A stretch of 64,000 nt of DNA from Rhodovulum sp. (lineage in GTDB: Bacteria; Pseudomonadota; Alphaproteobacteria; Rhodobacterales; Rhodobacteraceae): contig PALT01000025.1 of NCBI GenBank assembly GCA_002706605.1, positions 124,001 to 188,000 of the forward strand. Reading direction: 5' to 3'. A program made the translations under genes and the position numbers. Below, piece after piece: positions 51,629 to 61,828 of this stretch. The notes beneath the pieces were generated by a model that was given only the letters and a program-made list of their open reading frames with translations, did not search any database and had not been told where the DNA came from. Within the stretch, counting starts at the first letter, position 1. Each line of letters starts with the position of its first letter.

Positions 51629-51734
51629 TCCCATCGGGTCCCCCTATGGTCGCAGGGACCGGTTGCGCAAACGGTCTTGTCCCGCCCCAATCCCGAGCGC
51701 ATAAGGCCGCCCCGTGGGATCATGGGAGGCACAG

Positions 51735-52184
51735 ATGAAGAAATTCGTAGCGGCGAAACTGCACGGCATTACCGTGACCGAGGCGGACCTGAACTATCAC
51801 GGGTCGATCACGCTGGACCCCGACCATTGTGAGGCGGCGGGCATCCTGCCGATGGAATTCGTCGACATCTGGAACAAACAATCCGGCGCGCGGATTTCGA
51901 CCTATGTGATTTACGGCACCCGTGGCGCGCGTCAGTGCATCCTGAACGGCGCGGCGGCGCGCACCTGTCAGGTGGGGGATCAGTTGATCATCTGTTCCAA
52001 CGATTTTCTGGACGCAAGCGCGGTCACGGAAATCGCGCCGACGGTTCTGACGTTCACGCCCGAGAACAAGGTCGACGAGATCCTGACCTACAAGGCGCAG
52101 CGCGATGAGGCGGGTAAACTGACCTTCGACATCCTGAAAGACGATCAGGCCCAGCCGATCCCCTATCGCGCCAAAACCGCCTGA
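51735..52184 (+). CDS. panD: Aspartate 1-decarboxylase
   Basis: A 149-residue pyruvoyl enzyme that makes beta-alanine from aspartate for pantothenate and CoA. It aligns with E. coli PanD with a shift of one residue: K8 and H10 (AAKLHG), the self-cleavage site G23-S24 (YHGSIT), R53 and Y57 (ARISTYVIYG), and NGAAARTCQVGD. The C-terminal ~30 residues are longer than in E. coli (126 residues) and have no recognised role. A GGGAGG ribosome-binding site precedes the ATG at 51735. It has no other pantothenate gene as neighbour. Confidence 0.88.
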   Translation: MKKFVAAKLHGITVTEADLNYHGSITLDPDHCEAAGILPMEFVDIWNKQSGARISTYVIYGTRGARQCILNGAAARTCQVGDQLIICSNDFLDASAVTEIAPTVLTFTPENKVDEILTYKAQRDEAGKLTFDILKDDQAQPIPYRAKTA

Positions 52185-52790
52185 TTACTTTTGGCAATAG
52201 GGCTGGGACCGGACCCAAGTGCGGATATCCTCGCGCTTGGCCGAACTATGGAACGGGCCCCAATCGGCGGCAAAGCCACGGCCACCTGCGGCCACGACCC
52301 CGTCGCGCGGTACCGTATGCGCGGCGATGCGGATCGCGCAGGACAGGTTCGCCGATCCGTCCTTCAGGGCATCGCCCGTCGTCGCCGCACAGCCATATCC
52401 GCGCGCGGTGGCCGGTGCGATCTGGACCAGACCGAACCATTTGCCGCCGCCACCGACGGCCTGCGGATTCCATGTGCTTTCGTGTTTGGCCAAGGACGAC
52501 AGCATCCCCGCCCAAAATGCATCGCGTTGCGATTTGGGGGCGTCGGGATAGGCAGGGCACCATGCCTCGATATCCTCGGGCACCAGATCCGACAGGGCCT
52601 GACCATGCGCATCCAGCGCGGCCAGCGTCGCGCGGGTCCAGCGCGCCGCCTGTTCCGGTGCCCGCACCGTGTCCCAGCGCATCACCGGCAATGCTCCGTA
52701 ATTCGCCCTTTCAACCGTTTCGGGCGCGCCGCCTGAACATCCCGCCAAAACAACAACCGCCGACAACGCGGCCCATTTGCGCCAACCCAT
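52185..52790 (-). CDS. Lipoprotein with lytic transglycosylase-like domain
   Basis: A 201-residue predicted lipoprotein. The start MGWRKWAALSAVVVLAGCSG has lipobox LAGC. The mature part carries an SLT-like segment: a glutamate in LAKHESTWNPQAV, followed by GGKWFGLVQIAPATARGYGC, which matches the ES-x...GL-x-Q motifs of lytic transglycosylases. It would cut peptidoglycan from the periplasmic side of a membrane. It converges directly with panD, with no gap between stops. The ATG at 52790 was chosen at the signal peptide; the frame extends 51 codons further. Confidence 0.8.
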   Translation of the reverse strand: MGWRKWAALSAVVVLAGCSGGAPETVERANYGALPVMRWDTVRAPEQAARWTRATLAALDAHGQALSDLVPEDIEAWCPAYPDAPKSQRDAFWAGMLSSLAKHESTWNPQAVGGGGKWFGLVQIAPATARGYGCAATTGDALKDGSANLSCAIRIAAHTVPRDGVVAAGGRGFAADWGPFHSSAKREDIRTWVRSQPYCQK

Positions 52791-53004
52791 GGCCCAGAAT
52801 CCTTGTGGTTTCACCGTCGGCCACGTTTTCCAGAAACACCGGATCGGGCAAGTCAGTCGCGCGCCATCTGCCCAAATCGGCAATTCCCCGCCACGGATCG
52901 GCGCGAAGTGACCGGAAATCGCGCCGATGGGGGTCGGCAACACTTGCCCCTAGGCCGCCCCTGTCCTAGAACGCAGGACGATCTTAGATGCACGCGGAAT
53001 TGCT

Positions 53005-54516
53005 ATGCTTGACCTCACCTATGAATCCCCGAAACCCAAAGTCATTGCCGGCGCCAAGCACGACTGGGAACTGGTCATTGGCCTTGAGGTACACGCGCAG
53101 GTGGCCAGCAAGGCCAAACTGTTCTCCGGTGCCTCGACGAAATTCGGTGCCGAACCCAACGCCAACGTGGCGTTTGTGGACGCGGCCATGCCCGGCATGT
53201 TGCCGGTGATCAACGAATTCTGCGTTGAACAGGCGGTGCGCACCGGTCTGGGCCTCAAGGCCGAGATCAATCTGGTTTCTGCCTTTGACCGCAAGAACTA
53301 TTTCTACCCCGACTTGCCGCAGGGCTATCAGATTTCGCAGCTCTACCACCCGATCGTGGGCGAAGGCGAAGTCATCGTCGACATGGGACCCGGTGTCGCG
53401 CGCCGCGTGCGCATCGAACGTATCCACATCGAACAGGACGCCGGTAAATCCATTCACGACATGGACCCGCATATGTCCTTTGTCGACCTGAACCGGACCG
53501 GCGTTGCCCTGATGGAAATCGTCAGCCGCCCCGACATCCGTGGCCCCGAAGAGGCCGCCGCCTATGTCGGCAAGCTGCGCCAGATCATGCGCTATCTGGG
53601 CACCTGTGACGGCAATATGCAAAACGGCAACCTGCGCGCCGACGTGAACGTGTCGATCTGCCGTCCGGGCGATTATGAGAAATTCATCGAAACCGGAGAT
53701 TTCGGCGTTCTGGGCACGCGCTGCGAGATCAAGAACATGAACTCGATGCGCTTTATCCAGCAGGCCATCGAATATGAGGCCCGCCGCCAGATCGCGATCG
53801 TCGAGGACGGTGGCAAGGTCGATCAGGAAACCCGCCTCTATGATCCGGACAAGGGCGAAACGCGCTCGATGCGCTCCAAGGAAGAGGCGCATGATTACCG
53901 CTACTTCCCCTGCCCCGACCTGTTGCCGCTGGAAATCGAACAGGCGTGGGTCGATGACATCGCCGCCAACCTGCCCGAACTGCCGGACGAGAAAAAGGCG
54001 CGCTTTGTCACCGAATTCGGTCTGACCGAATACGACGCCAACGTCCTGACCGCCGACACCGAGAACGCCGCGTTCTTTGAGGCCGTGGCCGAGGGCCGCG
54101 ACGGCAAGCTGGCCGCGAACTGGGTCATTAACGAACTGTTCGGCCGTCTGAAAAAGGACGACAAGGACATCGGTGACAGCCCCGTTTCGCCCGAGCAACT
54201 GGGCAAGATCATCGGCCTGATTTCCTCCGACGCCATCAGCGGCAAGATCGCCAAGGACCTGTTTGAAATCGTCTACACCGAAGGCGGCGACCCCGAGGCC
54301 ATCGTCGAAGAGCGTGGCATGAAACAGGTCACCGACACCGGCGCGATTGAGGCGGCTGTGGATCAGATCATCGCGGACAACCCCGCGCAGGTCGAAAAGG
54401 CGAAACAGAACCCGAAACTGGCGGGCTGGTTCGTCGGTCAGGTGATGAAGGCGACGGGCGGCAAGGCCAACCCCAAGGCCGTCAACGACATCATCGCGGC
54501 CAAGCTGGGCCTCTAA
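53005..54516 (+). CDS. gatB: Aspartyl/glutamyl-tRNA amidotransferase subunit B
   Basis: A 503-residue subunit of the GatCAB complex that converts Glu-tRNA(Gln) and Asp-tRNA(Asn) to the amidated forms. Signatures include [40 protein letters not shown] and [20 protein letters not shown]. The C-terminal GatB/Yqey tail ends with [20 protein letters not shown]. Length and all blocks are complete. gatA and gatC are not in the window. A GCCCCG/CGGGGC hairpin at 54549-54572 follows the stop and may end the transcript, though it has no U-run. Confidence 0.97.
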   Translation: MLDLTYESPKPKVIAGAKHDWELVIGLEVHAQVASKAKLFSGASTKFGAEPNANVAFVDAAMPGMLPVINEFCVEQAVRTGLGLKAEINLVSAFDRKNYFYPDLPQGYQISQLYHPIVGEGEVIVDMGPGVARRVRIERIHIEQDAGKSIHDMDPHMSFVDLNRTGVALMEIVSRPDIRGPEEAAAYVGKLRQIMRYLGTCDGNMQNGNLRADVNVSICRPGDYEKFIETGDFGVLGTRCEIKNMNSMRFIQQAIEYEARRQIAIVEDGGKVDQETRLYDPDKGETRSMRSKEEAHDYRYFPCPDLLPLEIEQAWVDDIAANLPELPDEKKARFVTEFGLTEYDANVLTADTENAAFFEAVAEGRDGKLAANWVINELFGRLKKDDKDIGDSPVSPEQLGKIIGLISSDAISGKIAKDLFEIVYTEGGDPEAIVEERGMKQVTDTGAIEAAVDQIIADNPAQVEKAKQNPKLAGWFVGQVMKATGGKANPKAVNDIIAAKLGL

Positions 54517-54628
54517 GGTCTGGCGCAGCGATCACAACTTTGGGGGTTGCCCCGTCCGGCCTTGGTCGGGGCGCCCGTATCTGGTACCTCCACCCCGCAA
54601 GGGACCCCTACCCACTAAGGGACGGTGA

Positions 54629-55000
54629 ATGCACGTGAATTACGAATACAAAGTTGTACCCGCCCCCCATCGCGGGGAACGCGCCAAGGGCGTCAAAGGC
54701 ACCGAGGCGCGGTTCGCCCTCAGCCTTGGCAATACGATCAACGCGCAGGCCGCCGAGGGCTGGGAATACGTGCGCGCCGAGACCCTGCCCTGTGAAGAAC
54801 GCAGCGGCCTGACGGGCAAAACAACGACGTTCATGAACATGTTGGTCTTTCGCCGCGCGGTTGAAGTAGCCGCCCCTGTTGAGGTTCCGGTTGAAACGCC
54901 CGTTGTCGTCTCTGACGATGCGGAAACGGTGGAAGAACCGGTCATGAACGGCAGCGCGGACACCGAGACGCCTGCCGAAACCGACCGCGCCAGCGCCTAA
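54629..55000 (+). CDS. DUF4177-family protein
   Basis: A 123-residue small protein. The N-terminal ~70 residues match the DUF4177 pattern (start YEYKVVPAP, then INAQAAEGWEYVRAETLPCE and a final LVFRR strand). The C-terminal half is an acidic tail rich in proline, valine and glutamate (VAAPVEVPVETPVVVSDDAE) and is probably unstructured. No function is known for the family. It lies between gatB and the DnaJ-like gene in the same direction. Confidence 0.75.
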   Translation: MHVNYEYKVVPAPHRGERAKGVKGTEARFALSLGNTINAQAAEGWEYVRAETLPCEERSGLTGKTTTFMNMLVFRRAVEVAAPVEVPVETPVVVSDDAETVEEPVMNGSADTETPAETDRASA

Positions 55001-55119
55001 GCAAGCCCGAAACACCCGAAAATTGTGATGTGAAATTCACGGGTTTTTTGCCCGTGGCCTCTTCTATCTGCGGCGTAAAACACTACAATCGTCGCTCCGA
55101 GTCGAAATGGTGGCAGATC

Positions 55120-55755
55120 ATGCGAAAAAGCGATCCCTTCGGATTCGATATTTCTGTGTCCGCGGACAAGAAAAAGCGCACGCGCGGCAAGCGCGGGATG
55201 TCCGGTGCGTTCGAGACATCCAAACGGGTGTGCGAGCATCCGGGCTGTCAAGAGTCCGGCCAGTACCGCGCGCCCCGTTCGCCCGATCATCTGGATGAAT
55301 ACCTGTGGTTCTGTAAGGACCACGTGCGCGAGTATAACCTCAAGTGGAACTTCTTTAACGGCACCACCGAAGAGGAAATGAACGCGCAGATCGACAAGGA
55401 TCGCGTCTGGGAACGCGAAACAAAACCGTTCTCGCGCAGCACCGAGGAACAGCGCGCTTGGGCCCGTCTGGGTGTTGATGATCCGCATCAGGTGCTGGGC
55501 GACAATGCGACGCGCAACCCCGGCAAAACCGATCCCGGTGCGGCGACACGCCGTCTGCCGCCCAAGGAACGCAAGGCGCTGGAAATTCTGGACGCGCGCG
55601 ATCATTGGACCAAGGCCGAGATCCGCAAACAGTATAAATCGCTGGTCAAAGATCTGCACCCCGACATGAACGGCGGCAACCGCGCAGACGAGGATCGCCT
55701 GCAAGAGGTCGTCTGGGCGTGGGATCAGATTAAGGACAGCCGCAGCTTTGCATAA
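55120..55755 (+). CDS. DnaJ-domain protein upstream of cobS
   Basis: A 211-residue cytoplasmic protein with a J-domain at its C-terminus: KALEILDARDHWTKAEIRKQ, then YKSLVKDLHPDMNGG with the HPD motif that stimulates Hsp70. The N-terminal part has CEHPGCQESGQYRAP and WFCKDHVREYN, giving three or four cysteines and histidines that might bind a metal. J-domain proteins of this shape lie beside cobS in many alphaproteobacteria, so a role in chelatase assembly is possible. The ATG at 55120 was chosen because the upstream frame extension has no protein-like pattern. Confidence 0.85.
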   Translation: MRKSDPFGFDISVSADKKKRTRGKRGMSGAFETSKRVCEHPGCQESGQYRAPRSPDHLDEYLWFCKDHVREYNLKWNFFNGTTEEEMNAQIDKDRVWERETKPFSRSTEEQRAWARLGVDDPHQVLGDNATRNPGKTDPGAATRRLPPKERKALEILDARDHWTKAEIRKQYKSLVKDLHPDMNGGNRADEDRLQEVVWAWDQIKDSRSFA

Positions 55756-55872
55756 GGGATGAACTGTTTGGTGTCGCTGCGTGATTTGACGCCGCTTCCC
55801 CTTGCACCCCCGCGCGATATGCTCCACTAAATCCACATGACCTGCGCAATACTGCGCGGGAGAGGTTTGAAT

Positions 55873-56859
55873 ATGGCGGACGGACGTATGGAATTGAATG
55901 CGAAACCCACCGAAGAAGTTTCGGTTCGCGAGGTCTTTGGCATCGACAGTGACATGACTGTCAAAGGGTTTGCAGAAGGTTCCGACCGTGTGCCGGATCT
56001 GGATTCGACCTATAAATTCGATCCCGACACCACGCTGGCCATCCTAGCGGGCTTTAGCCACAACCGTCGTGTGATGGTTCAGGGCTATCACGGGACAGGC
56101 AAATCGACCCACATCGAACAGGTCGCTGCGCGCCTGAACTGGCCCTGTGTTCGCGTCAACCTCGACAGCCACATCAGCCGGATCGACCTGATCGGTAAGG
56201 ACGCGATCAAGCTGCGCGATGGCAAGCAGGTCACCGAATTCCACGAAGGCATCCTGCCGTGGGCGCTGCGCAATCCGGTTGCGATTGTGTTTGACGAATA
56301 CGATGCGGGCCGCGCGGACGTGATGTTCGTGATCCAGCGCGTGCTGGAACATGACGGTAAACTGACCCTGCTGGATCAGAACGAGATCATCACGCCGAAC
56401 CCCTATTTCCGTCTGTTCGCGACGGCAAACACCGTGGGTCTGGGCGATACGACCGGCCTTTATCACGGCACCCAGCAGATCAACCAGGCCCAGATGGACC
56501 GCTGGTCGCTGGTGGCGACGCTGAACTATCTGTCGCATGACGCCGAAACCGCGATCGTGATTGCCAAGAACCCGACCTACAACACCGAAAAAGGCCGCAA
56601 GATCATCAGCCAGATGGTCACCGTTGCCGACCTGACCCGAACCGCGTTCATGAACGGCGATCTGTCGACCGTGATGAGCCCGCGGACCGTGATCGGCTGG
56701 GCCCAGAACGCGTCGATCTTCCGCGATGTGGGCTATGCGTTCCGCCTGACCTTCCTCAACAAATGTGATGAGCTTGAGCGTCAGACCGTCGCCGAGTTCT
56801 ATCAGCGTTGTTTCGACGAAGAGCTGCCCGAAAGCGCGGCAAGCATGAGCCTCGGCTAA
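55873..56859 (+). CDS. cobS: Cobaltochelatase subunit CobS
   Basis: A 328-residue AAA+ ATPase of the aerobic cobaltochelatase CobNST, which inserts cobalt into hydrogenobyrinic acid a,c-diamide for vitamin B12. Walker A is GYHGTGKST (71-79) and Walker B is [17 protein letters not shown]. The early [13 protein letters not shown] is a CobS hallmark. It forms a chaperone ring with CobT, encoded 1.1 kb downstream. The ATG at 55873 is used; an ATG five codons later is possible. A strong terminator follows the stop. Confidence 0.96.
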   Translation: MADGRMELNAKPTEEVSVREVFGIDSDMTVKGFAEGSDRVPDLDSTYKFDPDTTLAILAGFSHNRRVMVQGYHGTGKSTHIEQVAARLNWPCVRVNLDSHISRIDLIGKDAIKLRDGKQVTEFHEGILPWALRNPVAIVFDEYDAGRADVMFVIQRVLEHDGKLTLLDQNEIITPNPYFRLFATANTVGLGDTTGLYHGTQQINQAQMDRWSLVATLNYLSHDAETAIVIAKNPTYNTEKGRKIISQMVTVADLTRTAFMNGDLSTVMSPRTVIGWAQNASIFRDVGYAFRLTFLNKCDELERQTVAEFYQRCFDEELPESAASMSLG

Positions 56860-56886
56860 GATACTCTACCGTAGAGAGCATGATTT

Positions 56887-56912
56887 AACGGCGCCTTCGG
56901 GCGCCGTTTTTT
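56887..56912 (+). terminator. Rho-independent terminator of cobS
   Basis: AACGGCGCC (56887-56895), loop TTCG and GGCGCCGTT (56900-56908), followed by TTTT. This is a classic 9-bp GC-rich stem with UUCG-type tetraloop and U-run 27 bp after the cobS stop. Confidence 0.93.
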
Positions 56913-57032
56913 GTTGCGTTAACGAGGCGTTACCGCATCGACGCAACGCAAAACACTATCTTAACAATATTTTTTCAATATCTTTTGTATATACATTATT
57001 GACTGCAATCATTTCTGTCATAGGATTGTTAC

Positions 57033-57440
57033 ATGACCAGAGTGTTTCGCATTTCCCTTTGCGGCGCGGCAGTTTCTGTTCTCATGGCTGCCTCGGCCCC
57101 GCCCTTTCCCGTAAGCGCGCATGCCCGCGCTGAGGTGTTTGCAACCTGCGCCGGACGTTTGGCGGCGCTGGCCACCAATCAGGCCTCTCTTGGCAATCCC
57201 GATCACGAGCGCACCTCGCAGGCCCGCGATCTGTTCGACATCATGCTAGAGGCGACGATTCCCGCCGCGCTGGATGACGGGGTGCCGGATAACGTGCCCG
57301 GCCTGTGGCGGTCTGCCGGATGGGCGGAAATCGCCAGCCTGCTGAACGACATGCACTACAGTCTGGACAACGGGCGATCCAACCGCGCGAAAACCGCGAT
57401 CGAGGCGCGGATCACCGACTGTGAGCGGCTGGTTCTGTAA
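57033..57440 (+). CDS. Secreted protein, first of a tandem paralogous pair
   Basis: A 135-residue exported protein. The start MTRVFRISLCGAAVSVLMAA is a signal peptide ending near SAHA. The mature part begins AEVFATCAGRLAALATNQAS and holds a second conserved cysteine near the end (ITDCERL); both match the next gene. The fold is probably helical. The 173-bp gap before it is AT-rich (a TATATAC stretch near 56990) and should contain its promoter, independent of cobS, which has its own terminator. Function unknown. Confidence 0.65.
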   Translation: MTRVFRISLCGAAVSVLMAASAPPFPVSAHARAEVFATCAGRLAALATNQASLGNPDHERTSQARDLFDIMLEATIPAALDDGVPDNVPGLWRSAGWAEIASLLNDMHYSLDNGRSNRAKTAIEARITDCERLVL

Positions 57441-57494
57441 CTTTTTTCAAAACGCCCTATAGATAATCGAAAAATTAGCCGTAATGTTTACATT

Positions 57495-57905
57495 ATGAGC
57501 GTTTTGAAAACACTAACCCTGTCAGCTGCGCTTGTCCTCGGTGTGACACCGGCGTTTGGCGCGTTTCCGTCCTCTCCCAGCGAACAGTTGCGGGTTTTCG
57601 CAACCTGTGCGGGCCGATTATCGGCGCTTGAGGAACATCAGCGCCTGTTCGATGGCCCTGCCTCTGAAAAGACCGCGGCGCAAAAACGGCTGTTTGACGA
57701 TGTGATCAGCGCGCTGATCGACGACGCGGTGGCCTATGGCATGCCCCGCCCCCAAGCGTTGAATTGGCAGGTGCAGGCCAAGATGGCACATGCGATGTTG
57801 CGCCAACAGGTGACCTTTGGCACATCCCCCACCCGCGCTGATGCGGCCGAGCGCGTTTTGCGCGTCGAGATTGAGGCCTGTAACGGATTGCTTCTGGGCG
57901 CTTGA
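57495..57905 (+). CDS. Secreted protein, second of a tandem paralogous pair
   Basis: A 136-residue exported protein with a signal peptide (MSVLKTLTLSAALVLGVTPA, cleaved near FGA). The mature part LRVFATCAGRLSALEEHQRL matches the upstream gene's AEVFATCAGRLAAL, and the second cysteine recurs in EIEACNGLLL. Both proteins also share a spaced LFD segment and a tryptophan about two thirds along. It arose by duplication, and divergence is already large. Its start follows an AT-rich stretch. Function unknown. Confidence 0.65.
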   Translation: MSVLKTLTLSAALVLGVTPAFGAFPSSPSEQLRVFATCAGRLSALEEHQRLFDGPASEKTAAQKRLFDDVISALIDDAVAYGMPRPQALNWQVQAKMAHAMLRQQVTFGTSPTRADAAERVLRVEIEACNGLLLGA

Positions 57906-57987
57906 GTTTCACCGCAGTGCATGGTCATTTCCTGTGTAAGGGCCTATCAAGGTTCTGAAACAGAAATGATCCGGTTAAAGACGCGCA

Positions 57988-59865
57988 ATGGCCTCTAACG
58001 ACAACCCCGCCGATCCGTTTAAAAAAGCGCTGGCCGAAGCCACGCGCGTTCTGGCCGACGACCCCGATCTGGGCGTGACCTATTCGGTCGACCCGCCGGG
58101 CATGAACAACGATTCCGTGCGCCTGCCCCAGATCAGCCGCCGCATGACCCGCGATGAGGTCCTGATGGCGCGCGGCACGGCGGACGCCTATGCGCTGCGC
58201 CACCGGTTCCATGATGCGGCGATGCACAACCGCTATATGCCGCAGGGCGCGATGGCGCGTGATCTATACGACGCGATGGAAACCGCGCGGTGTGAGGCCG
58301 TCGGCGCCCGCGCCATGCCCGGCACCGCAGGCAATATCGACGCGATGATCGGGGCCGAGGCCACGCGACGCGGCTATGAAGGCATCACAAACGCCGCCGA
58401 TGCGCCGCTTGCGACGGCGGCGTCCTATCTGGTGCGCCATCTGGCCACCGGTCGCGACCTGCCCCCCGGAGCGCAGAACGTGATGGAGCTGTGGCGCGGG
58501 TTCATCGAGGAACAGGCGGGCGACACCCTGAACGGTCTGGACGATGTTCTGGCCGATCAGGCGGCCTTTGCCAAATTCGCGCGTCAGGTGATTTCGGACC
58601 TCGGCTATGGCGATCAGTTGGGCGATGACCCCGATCAGCCCGAAGAGGATCAGGACGACGAGAGCGTCGAGCAGGAAGAGCAGGACGATCAGCCCGAAAG
58701 CACAGGGCAGGATGAGGATCAGTCCCAAGACGAAAACGAAGCCAGCCCCGAGCAATCCCAAGAGCAGACCCAAGACGCCGCCGAGGCACAGGTCAGCATG
58801 GATGACCTCGCCGATATGGAGCTGTCCGAGGACACGGAACTGCCTGATGGCGACGCGCCTCTGGAACCGCCGCCCCCGCCGCCCCATTCGGACGCGGACC
58901 CGAATTATTCGGTCTTTAGCACCGATTTCGACGAAGAAATCACCGCCGAGGAACTGGCCGATCCGGCTGAACTGGAACGGTTGCGCGCCTATCTGGATCA
59001 GCAACTGGAGCCACTGAAAGGCGCCGTTAGCCGTCTGGCGAACAAACTGCAGCGCCGGTTGCAGGCGCAACAAAACCGCAGTTGGGAGTTCGACCGCGAA
59101 GAGGGAATCCTTGACGCCGGTCGTCTGGCCCGTGTGGTGGCGAACCCGACGACGCCTCTGTCGTTCAAGGTCGAGAAAGACACCGAATTCCGCGACACGG
59201 TTGTGACGCTTTTGCTGGACAACTCGGGGTCCATGCGCGGGCGTCCGATTTCGATTGCCGCGATCTGTGCCGATGTTCTGGCCCGCACGTTGGAGCGGTG
59301 CAGCGTCAAGGTCGAGATTCTGGGCTTTACCACCCGTGCGTGGAAGGGCGGCCAGTCGCGTGAGCGGTGGCTGGGCGAAGGCCGTGCGCAACAGCCCGGT
59401 CGCCTGAACGATCTGCGCCACATCATCTATAAGCACGCAGATGCCCCCATGCGCCGGACCCGCAACAATCTGGGTCTGATGATGAAAGAGGGCTTGTTGA
59501 AGGAAAACATCGACGGTGAGGCGCTTGAATGGGCGCATCGCCGGATGGCCGGACGTCCCGAGGCGCGCAAGATTCTGATGGTGATTTCCGATGGTGCGCC
59601 GGTGGATGACAGCACCCTGTCGGTGAACCCCGCGAACTATCTGGAAAAACACCTGCGTGACGTGATCGAGATGGTCGAGCGGCGCAAGATGGTCGAGTTG
59701 ATCGCAATCGGGATCGGCCATGATGTGACGCGCTATTACCAGCACGCGGTGACGATTACGGATGCCGAACAATTGGCTGGTGCGATGACCGAACAATTGG
59801 CCGGACTGTTTGATCACGACCCGCGGGCACGTGCCCGTTTGCTTGGCCTGCGCAAGGCCGGTTGA
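57988..59865 (+). CDS. cobT: Cobaltochelatase subunit CobT
   Basis: A 625-residue partner of CobS in the CobNST cobaltochelatase. An N-terminal helical domain (start [20 protein letters not shown]) is followed by a very acidic region at about 210-310 (runs of D, E and Q). The C-terminal VWA domain has the MIDAS motif DNSGS at 411-415. The VWA domain binds the CobN substrate subunit; the ATPase ring is formed with CobS. The gene ends 70 bp before an aminopeptidase P gene, separated by a perfect 11-bp inverted repeat. Confidence 0.96.
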   Translation: MASNDNPADPFKKALAEATRVLADDPDLGVTYSVDPPGMNNDSVRLPQISRRMTRDEVLMARGTADAYALRHRFHDAAMHNRYMPQGAMARDLYDAMETARCEAVGARAMPGTAGNIDAMIGAEATRRGYEGITNAADAPLATAASYLVRHLATGRDLPPGAQNVMELWRGFIEEQAGDTLNGLDDVLADQAAFAKFARQVISDLGYGDQLGDDPDQPEEDQDDESVEQEEQDDQPESTGQDEDQSQDENEASPEQSQEQTQDAAEAQVSMDDLADMELSEDTELPDGDAPLEPPPPPPHSDADPNYSVFSTDFDEEITAEELADPAELERLRAYLDQQLEPLKGAVSRLANKLQRRLQAQQNRSWEFDREEGILDAGRLARVVANPTTPLSFKVEKDTEFRDTVVTLLLDNSGSMRGRPISIAAICADVLARTLERCSVKVEILGFTTRAWKGGQSRERWLGEGRAQQPGRLNDLRHIIYKHADAPMRRTRNNLGLMMKEGLLKENIDGEALEWAHRRMAGRPEARKILMVISDGAPVDDSTLSVNPANYLEKHLRDVIEMVERRKMVELIAIGIGHDVTRYYQHAVTITDAEQLAGAMTEQLAGLFDHDPRARARLLGLRKAG

Positions 59866-59877
59866 GCCATCAGGGGG

Positions 59878-59903
59878 CGCGAATTTTCCTCCGAAAATTC
59901 GCG
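59878..59903. repeat. 11-bp perfect inverted repeat between cobT and the aminopeptidase P gene
   Basis: CGCGAATTTTC (59878-59888) and GAAAATTCGCG (59893-59903) are perfect inverse copies around CTCC. It starts 13 bp after the cobT stop. With no U-run it is not a standard terminator, but it may stabilise the 3' end of the transcript or be an intergenic repeat found elsewhere in the genome. I saw no second copy in this window. Confidence 0.7.
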
Positions 59904-59935
59904 ACGCCCGTGGCGGTGTTTGAAAGGACCCTTGG

Positions 59936-61741
59936 ATGTTTCAGACCTTTGAAACGGTAAGTCAGCCCGAGACCGGCGCGGCGCGTTTGGCCGACTTGCG
60001 CGGAGCGTTGCAGGACGCGGGCCTGTCGGGGTTTCTGGTGCCGCGCGCCGATTTGTATCGCGGCGAATATGTCGCCCCGCATGACGACCGTCTGGCGTGG
60101 CTGACGGGGTTTACCGGATCGGCGGGGTTTTGCGCCGTTCTGCCCGAGCGCGCGGGGGTGTTCATCGACGGGCGCTATCGCGTTCAGGTGAAATCGCAAA
60201 TCGATCTATCGGTCTACGATCCCGTGCCATGGCCCGAGACCAAGTTACAGGATTGGCTGATCGAGAATCTGCCCGACGGGGGTGAGGTCGGATTTGACCC
60301 GTGGCTGCACAGTTTTGCCGAGGTCGACACAATGGTTGCCCCCCTGCGCGATGCGGGCATCCGGTTGGTGTCGGGGCCGAATTTCGTTGATCGCATCTGG
60401 AAGGGCCAACCTGCCCCGCCCATGGGTCTGATCACCGCGCATCCCGACGATCTGGCCGGGGAGAGCAGCGCGTCCAAACGCGCCCGTCTGGCCGAGGTCC
60501 TGAGCCACGCGGGGCAGTCCAGCACGATCATCACCCTGCCCGATTCCATTGCGTGGCTGTTGAACATCCGTGGGCGCGATATTGCGCGCAATCCGGTGCC
60601 CCATTGTCTGGCCATTCTGCACGCGGATGAAACGGTTGATCTGTTCGCCCATCCGGACAAGATCGACGATGACCTGCGCGCCCATCTGGGTGAGGACATC
60701 TGCATTGCCCCCATGGACGCGTTCGACGGAGCCCTGCGCGCGCTGGACGGGCCCGTCCGATTGGATCGCGACAATGCGCCGTTCCGCTTGACCGAGATCC
60801 TGAACGAGGCGGGTATCGCGTTTGAATGGGGTGCGGACCCTTGCATCCTGCCCAAGGCGCAAAAGACCGCCGCCGAGATTGAGGGCGCGCGCACAGCCCA
60901 TATCCGCGACGGGGCGGCGATGGTGGAATTCCTGACGTGGCTCGACGCCACCGCGCCCAGCGAGACCCTGACCGAGATCGACGTTGTGACCGAGCTTGAG
61001 TGCTGTCGCCGCGCCACGAACCGCCTGAAGGACATCAGTTTCGAGACCATCGCGGGCAGTGGTCCCAATGGCGCGATTGTCCATTACCGCGTGACGCGTG
61101 ACACCAACCGCCCCGTGAAGAGCGGCGAATTGCTGTTGATCGACAGTGGTGGGCAATACGTCGACGGCACGACCGACATCACCCGAACGATTGCCGTGGG
61201 GGATGTGGGGGCGGACGAACGGCGCTGTTTCACGCGGGTGTTGCAGGGGATGATCGGGATTTCGGGTCTGCAATGGCCCGTGGGTCTGGCCGGTCGTGAT
61301 CTGGACGCGATTGCGCGCGCGCCTCTGTGGATGGATGGTCTGGATTACAACCACGGCACCGGCCATGGGGTCGGGTCCTATCTGTGTGTGCATGAGGGGC
61401 CCCAGCGTCTGTCGCGGATCAGTGAACAGCCCCTGTTGCCCGGCATGATCCTGTCAAACGAACCGGGGTATTACCGCGAAGGCGCGTTCGGTATCCGGAT
61501 TGAGAACCTGATCGTTGTGACCCCTGCACCTGAGGGCGCGGTTGAGGACGGGCGCAGCATGCTGTGCTTTGAAACACTGACCTATGTGCCCATCGACCGG
61601 CGCCTGATCGAGGTGGATTTGCTGTCCAAGGCCGAGATCGCGTGGATCGATTCCTATCACGCCGAGGTCCTGTCGCGCATCGGTTCGCACGTCTCTGGGC
61701 CCGCGCGCACATGGTTGCAGGCGGCCTGTGCGCCCCTGTGA
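59936..61741 (+). CDS. Xaa-Pro aminopeptidase P (M24B)
   Basis: A 601-residue cytoplasmic metallopeptidase that removes an N-terminal residue before proline. The three-domain length matches the XPNPEP1-like branch, not the ~440-residue E. coli PepP. The metal ligands are visible: the D pair in LIDSGGQYVDGTTDITRT, H in NHGTGHGVGSYL, and E in SNEPGYYREG and RIENL. The first two domains are creatinase-N-like and carry the substrate specificity. A GAAAGGA site lies before the ATG. Confidence 0.93.
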   Translation: MFQTFETVSQPETGAARLADLRGALQDAGLSGFLVPRADLYRGEYVAPHDDRLAWLTGFTGSAGFCAVLPERAGVFIDGRYRVQVKSQIDLSVYDPVPWPETKLQDWLIENLPDGGEVGFDPWLHSFAEVDTMVAPLRDAGIRLVSGPNFVDRIWKGQPAPPMGLITAHPDDLAGESSASKRARLAEVLSHAGQSSTIITLPDSIAWLLNIRGRDIARNPVPHCLAILHADETVDLFAHPDKIDDDLRAHLGEDICIAPMDAFDGALRALDGPVRLDRDNAPFRLTEILNEAGIAFEWGADPCILPKAQKTAAEIEGARTAHIRDGAAMVEFLTWLDATAPSETLTEIDVVTELECCRRATNRLKDISFETIAGSGPNGAIVHYRVTRDTNRPVKSGELLLIDSGGQYVDGTTDITRTIAVGDVGADERRCFTRVLQGMIGISGLQWPVGLAGRDLDAIARAPLWMDGLDYNHGTGHGVGSYLCVHEGPQRLSRISEQPLLPGMILSNEPGYYREGAFGIRIENLIVVTPAPEGAVEDGRSMLCFETLTYVPIDRRLIEVDLLSKAEIAWIDSYHAEVLSRIGSHVSGPARTWLQAACAPL

Positions 61742-61828
61742 CAGTCTGGTGTCTGGCTTTCCTGTCGGGAAACTGTCATGAAGCCATGGCAGATAAGATG
61801 AGATGAGACATTAGGGGGGCGTTCGTAC

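Noticed and set aside
58264-59817. 517-codon minus-strand open frame inside cobT
   Set aside because: Its hydrophobic stretch ([20 protein letters not shown]) is the antisense of the acidic CobT linker, not a real membrane protein.
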